DNA of 64,000 nt from Gautieria morchelliformis (Eukaryota; Basidiomycota; Agaricomycetes; Gomphales; Gomphaceae): assembly GCA_015179125.1 (NCBI GenBank), contig WHVA01000316.1, positions 1 through 64,000 on the forward strand. The letters are read 5' to 3'. The notes below the pieces were generated by a model that ran no database searches, was not told the origin of the DNA, and saw nothing but the letters and a program-made list of their open reading frames with translations. A program made the position numbers and the translations under genes. Positions 61,946 through 64,000 of this stretch are shown here, in pieces (within the stretch, counting starts at the first letter, position 1; the number at the start of each line of letters is the position of its first letter).

Positions 61946-62985
61946 TCCCCCGCTTCTCTACATAGGTGCATTCCGGGATTTCATGACCTCCCGCGAAGTA
62001 CGCTGGGAGTACCTTTGGGCACACCACTTCTCTTCCGAGTGCGAAGCACTCTGCATCAATCTGAGCTTTGTCTCAGATGGATAAGCGCCATTGTTGCGCA
62101 TAATGTTTCTCTCCCCATCCTCGTGAGGCTATCCTGTCGTGCATTGGGCCAGCATTTTGATCCGTCTACTAATCCTTGTCTAGTTTCTTGACGAATCACG
62201 ACTTTACAGTGAGTTATCGATCCCTTATCGCACAAGATCCTTTCCGCACTGGATCCCTTAATCTGCATAGGTGTGCACCTTAGGATGATTTGGAGCTTAT
62301 GGGGTTGCTAAATACCTTTTCAGGTATCACTCCTTCGTGACAGGCTGGAGATGGGCTAAACCCATGGGACCTCAGCGGTGAGCCTGAGTTCCAGCCGCGT
62401 GGGTATGTCCACTAATACCATCTCGTGTTCAGATTGCCAGTTCCCAGGGCTGGTGCAAAAGATGAGTAACTCTTCGTATGGCCAAATAGAAGCCTCGAAT
62501 TATCAGCATCGCTGTTCGGAACAAACATAAGAGCCCCGATGTGAAGGTGGATAGCCGGAGAATTCATGGTGGACTGGGTCTAAGAAGCAGTCATGTGTTG
62601 TTGTTAGAGCCAAAGAAACGAAATTCAGTGGACATGATTATCGGAAGAATCGGATTGCGTTTAAACTGCTGTCAGCACCCCCACGTGTTCGTGGCGCTGC
62701 TCCTGTACGTCTCTCAAATGAAGAGATTCTCGACATCTCTCAGACATCATCAGCTTCGTTTTCGGGAGAAACGTCGATTCTATCCGGGGTACTTAGCGTA
62801 GGTACTCACTTCCCGTATTTCTGGCGGCACACGTCAGACTATCACACTTGAGAAGATCGCAACCAGGGTGCAAAAAAAAATAAAAAAAGGGTTAGGGGCG
62901 AGAGCGAGAATGCGAAGGCACTGGATGCCCATTGGTCACCAAAGGTCATTGAATAGTGGGAATGCAGCAGCAAATGTTCAGCGCA
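61946..62985. other. No gene recognised
   Basis: Short frames only (62541-62801 plus is the longest and lacks motifs). An A-run at about 62871-62887 (A9 T A7) could mark the end of an older insertion. Confidence 0.4.
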
Positions 62986-64000
62986 AGAGGATCGTTGAGG
63001 CGAGTGCGCTAGCGGCGCAGTAAAAGCGCTATGTGCCCACCAAGTAAGTGTTGAAGATGGTCATAATGAGAATAGGTCCGAGGCCTAAAAGGGGACCCCG
63101 ACAGGATGGGTACGATCGCCGGGGGAGAGGGATGACTTGCTCTATGTCAGGCTTATGGATTCTGGCAGTGCTAAAGGATATGCTAGGACACGCTCAGCTA
63201 CATCGCCACCTACACAAGATAGGATCCAGCGCCACTCCGATATGCCCAGCCTGCCACCAACACGAGGAAACCGTACGCCACTTCTTACTGTCCTGCATCG
63301 CACACGCCCGCCATCGACAACCTATGATCAACGCATTGCGACGGGACGCACTCGACCTAACCAAGCTCCTGTCCGACCCCACGTATATAGACTACATGCT
63401 AGACTATGTGCACGCCACCAAACGCTTCCAGCCCACGCCCGCCCGCCCATCCACCCACCCTCCCCCCGACCACGACGCTAGATCGGCAGACAACGCACGA
63501 GAGCCCGGTACTAACCCAGTCTGATTTCATACAGGCACACGCAGCGACCCGCTCGCCCACGTCCTCCCCGCCGTCGCACACCCGTCTGCCCGCCCAGCAG
63601 AGTCGCACGCTCGCACGCACGCACCCCGCCCCGCTCGCATACCCGCGCTCACCCGCCCGTGTACACCCCGAACCACGTCTGGTCGGGCTAGCATGCTCCT
63701 AGTCAGCTCCTTCTTCCCAAAAAAAGACTCTTTCGTACATAGACAAGGCATACTACGGGCTCTTTCGAACGTGTTTCGGGATATGACCACACACATTACT
63801 ATTGTAATTTTCTTCCCTCATTCTCCTCTCTACATTACGCACATACGCTACAGCGGTTAATTCTCGAGGGTGTTAGTCCGAATTAGGACCCCCTGCCTTA
63901 GGGCTCATGTTTCGATGTTTTGTTCACGGGCACTCACCAGCTACACGTCATGTATTATCCTACATGAGCCAGCGTCTCAATGGATAAGAATGGATACAAA
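62986..64000 (+). mobile_element. Tad-like LINE, 3' part, runs to the window edge
   Basis: The region encodes the C-terminal end of a non-LTR retrotransposon polyprotein and its 3' untranslated region. The last bases (GGATAAGAATGGATACAAA) match the tail of the truncated LINE at 16.5 kb; the poly-A would begin at the window edge. The reverse transcriptase and endonuclease are not present to the left, so this copy is 5'-truncated or interrupted. Confidence 0.8.
63048..63524 (+). pseudogene. LINE ORF2 C-terminus with CCHC zinc knuckle
   Basis: The frame contains LGHAQLHRHLHKIGSSATPI, then CPACHQHEETVRHFLLSCI (a CxxC..HxxxxC zinc motif, about 63240-63300), then INALRRDALDLTKLLSDPTY and a Pro/His-rich tail. 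The G-H..L..HLH+I..S..CP.C....ET..HFLL.C pattern is the C-terminal signature of Tad/I-clade fungal LINE proteins, after the RNase H domain. Upstream sequence does not continue into reverse transcriptase. Confidence 0.8.

Overview
The window looks like a basidiomycete fungus, most likely an Agaricomycete. The intact host genes have several short introns (51-84 nt, GT..AG), and the transposon cargo is typical of that group: Helitrons with a Pif1-type helicase, a chromodomain Ty3/gypsy element, Ty1/copia elements, a Tad-like LINE and a hAT-like element. A DUF6532-like fragment fits the same picture. I cannot name the genus. No rRNA, tRNA or CRISPR array was seen.

Layout. 1-5.4 kb is AT-rich. It holds a Helitron fragment that runs off the left edge (minus strand) and an unrecognised three-exon gene at 2467-3407. 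5.4-16 kb is a transposon graveyard: a Ty3/gypsy fragment (minus), a second Helitron (plus, 9.8-13.5 kb), a 45-bp minisatellite and another Ty3/gypsy fragment (plus). 16.2-18.0 kb carries a 5'-truncated LINE with a target-site duplication and a dense cluster of perfect or near-perfect hairpins. 18095-22586 is a whole-looking Ty1/copia element (minus).

The centrepiece, 23.8-37.6 kb, is a four-layer nest. A decayed DNA polymerase delta small-subunit gene (POLD2 type) is split by a hAT-like element with 8-bp target duplications. That element is split by a second Ty1/copia element (5-bp duplications), which is split by a Ty3/gypsy chromovirus (5-bp duplications). Each boundary is visible at base level.

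38-57 kb is more gene-like. It has an intact questin-oxidase-like gene (minus, 5 exons), an intact phosducin-like gene (minus, 4 exons), and a rearranged duplicate holding a 5' piece of a CIR_N/LENG1-type gene joined to a second, broken phosducin-like piece. Further on are several hypothetical genes, then the intact CIR_N/LENG1-type gene (plus, 4 exons).

57-64 kb decays again: foldback elements, a DUF6532-like fragment, a broken XPF/ERCC4 (Rad1) gene missing both ends, a ~129-bp tandem repeat array abutting it, and a LINE 3' region whose tail family matches the LINE at 16.5 kb. Two DNA-repair or replication genes (POLD2 and XPF) are pseudogenes here, so functional copies are expected elsewhere in the genome. 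The window is best read as a repeat-rich accessory region that collects duplicated, dying copies of core genes.
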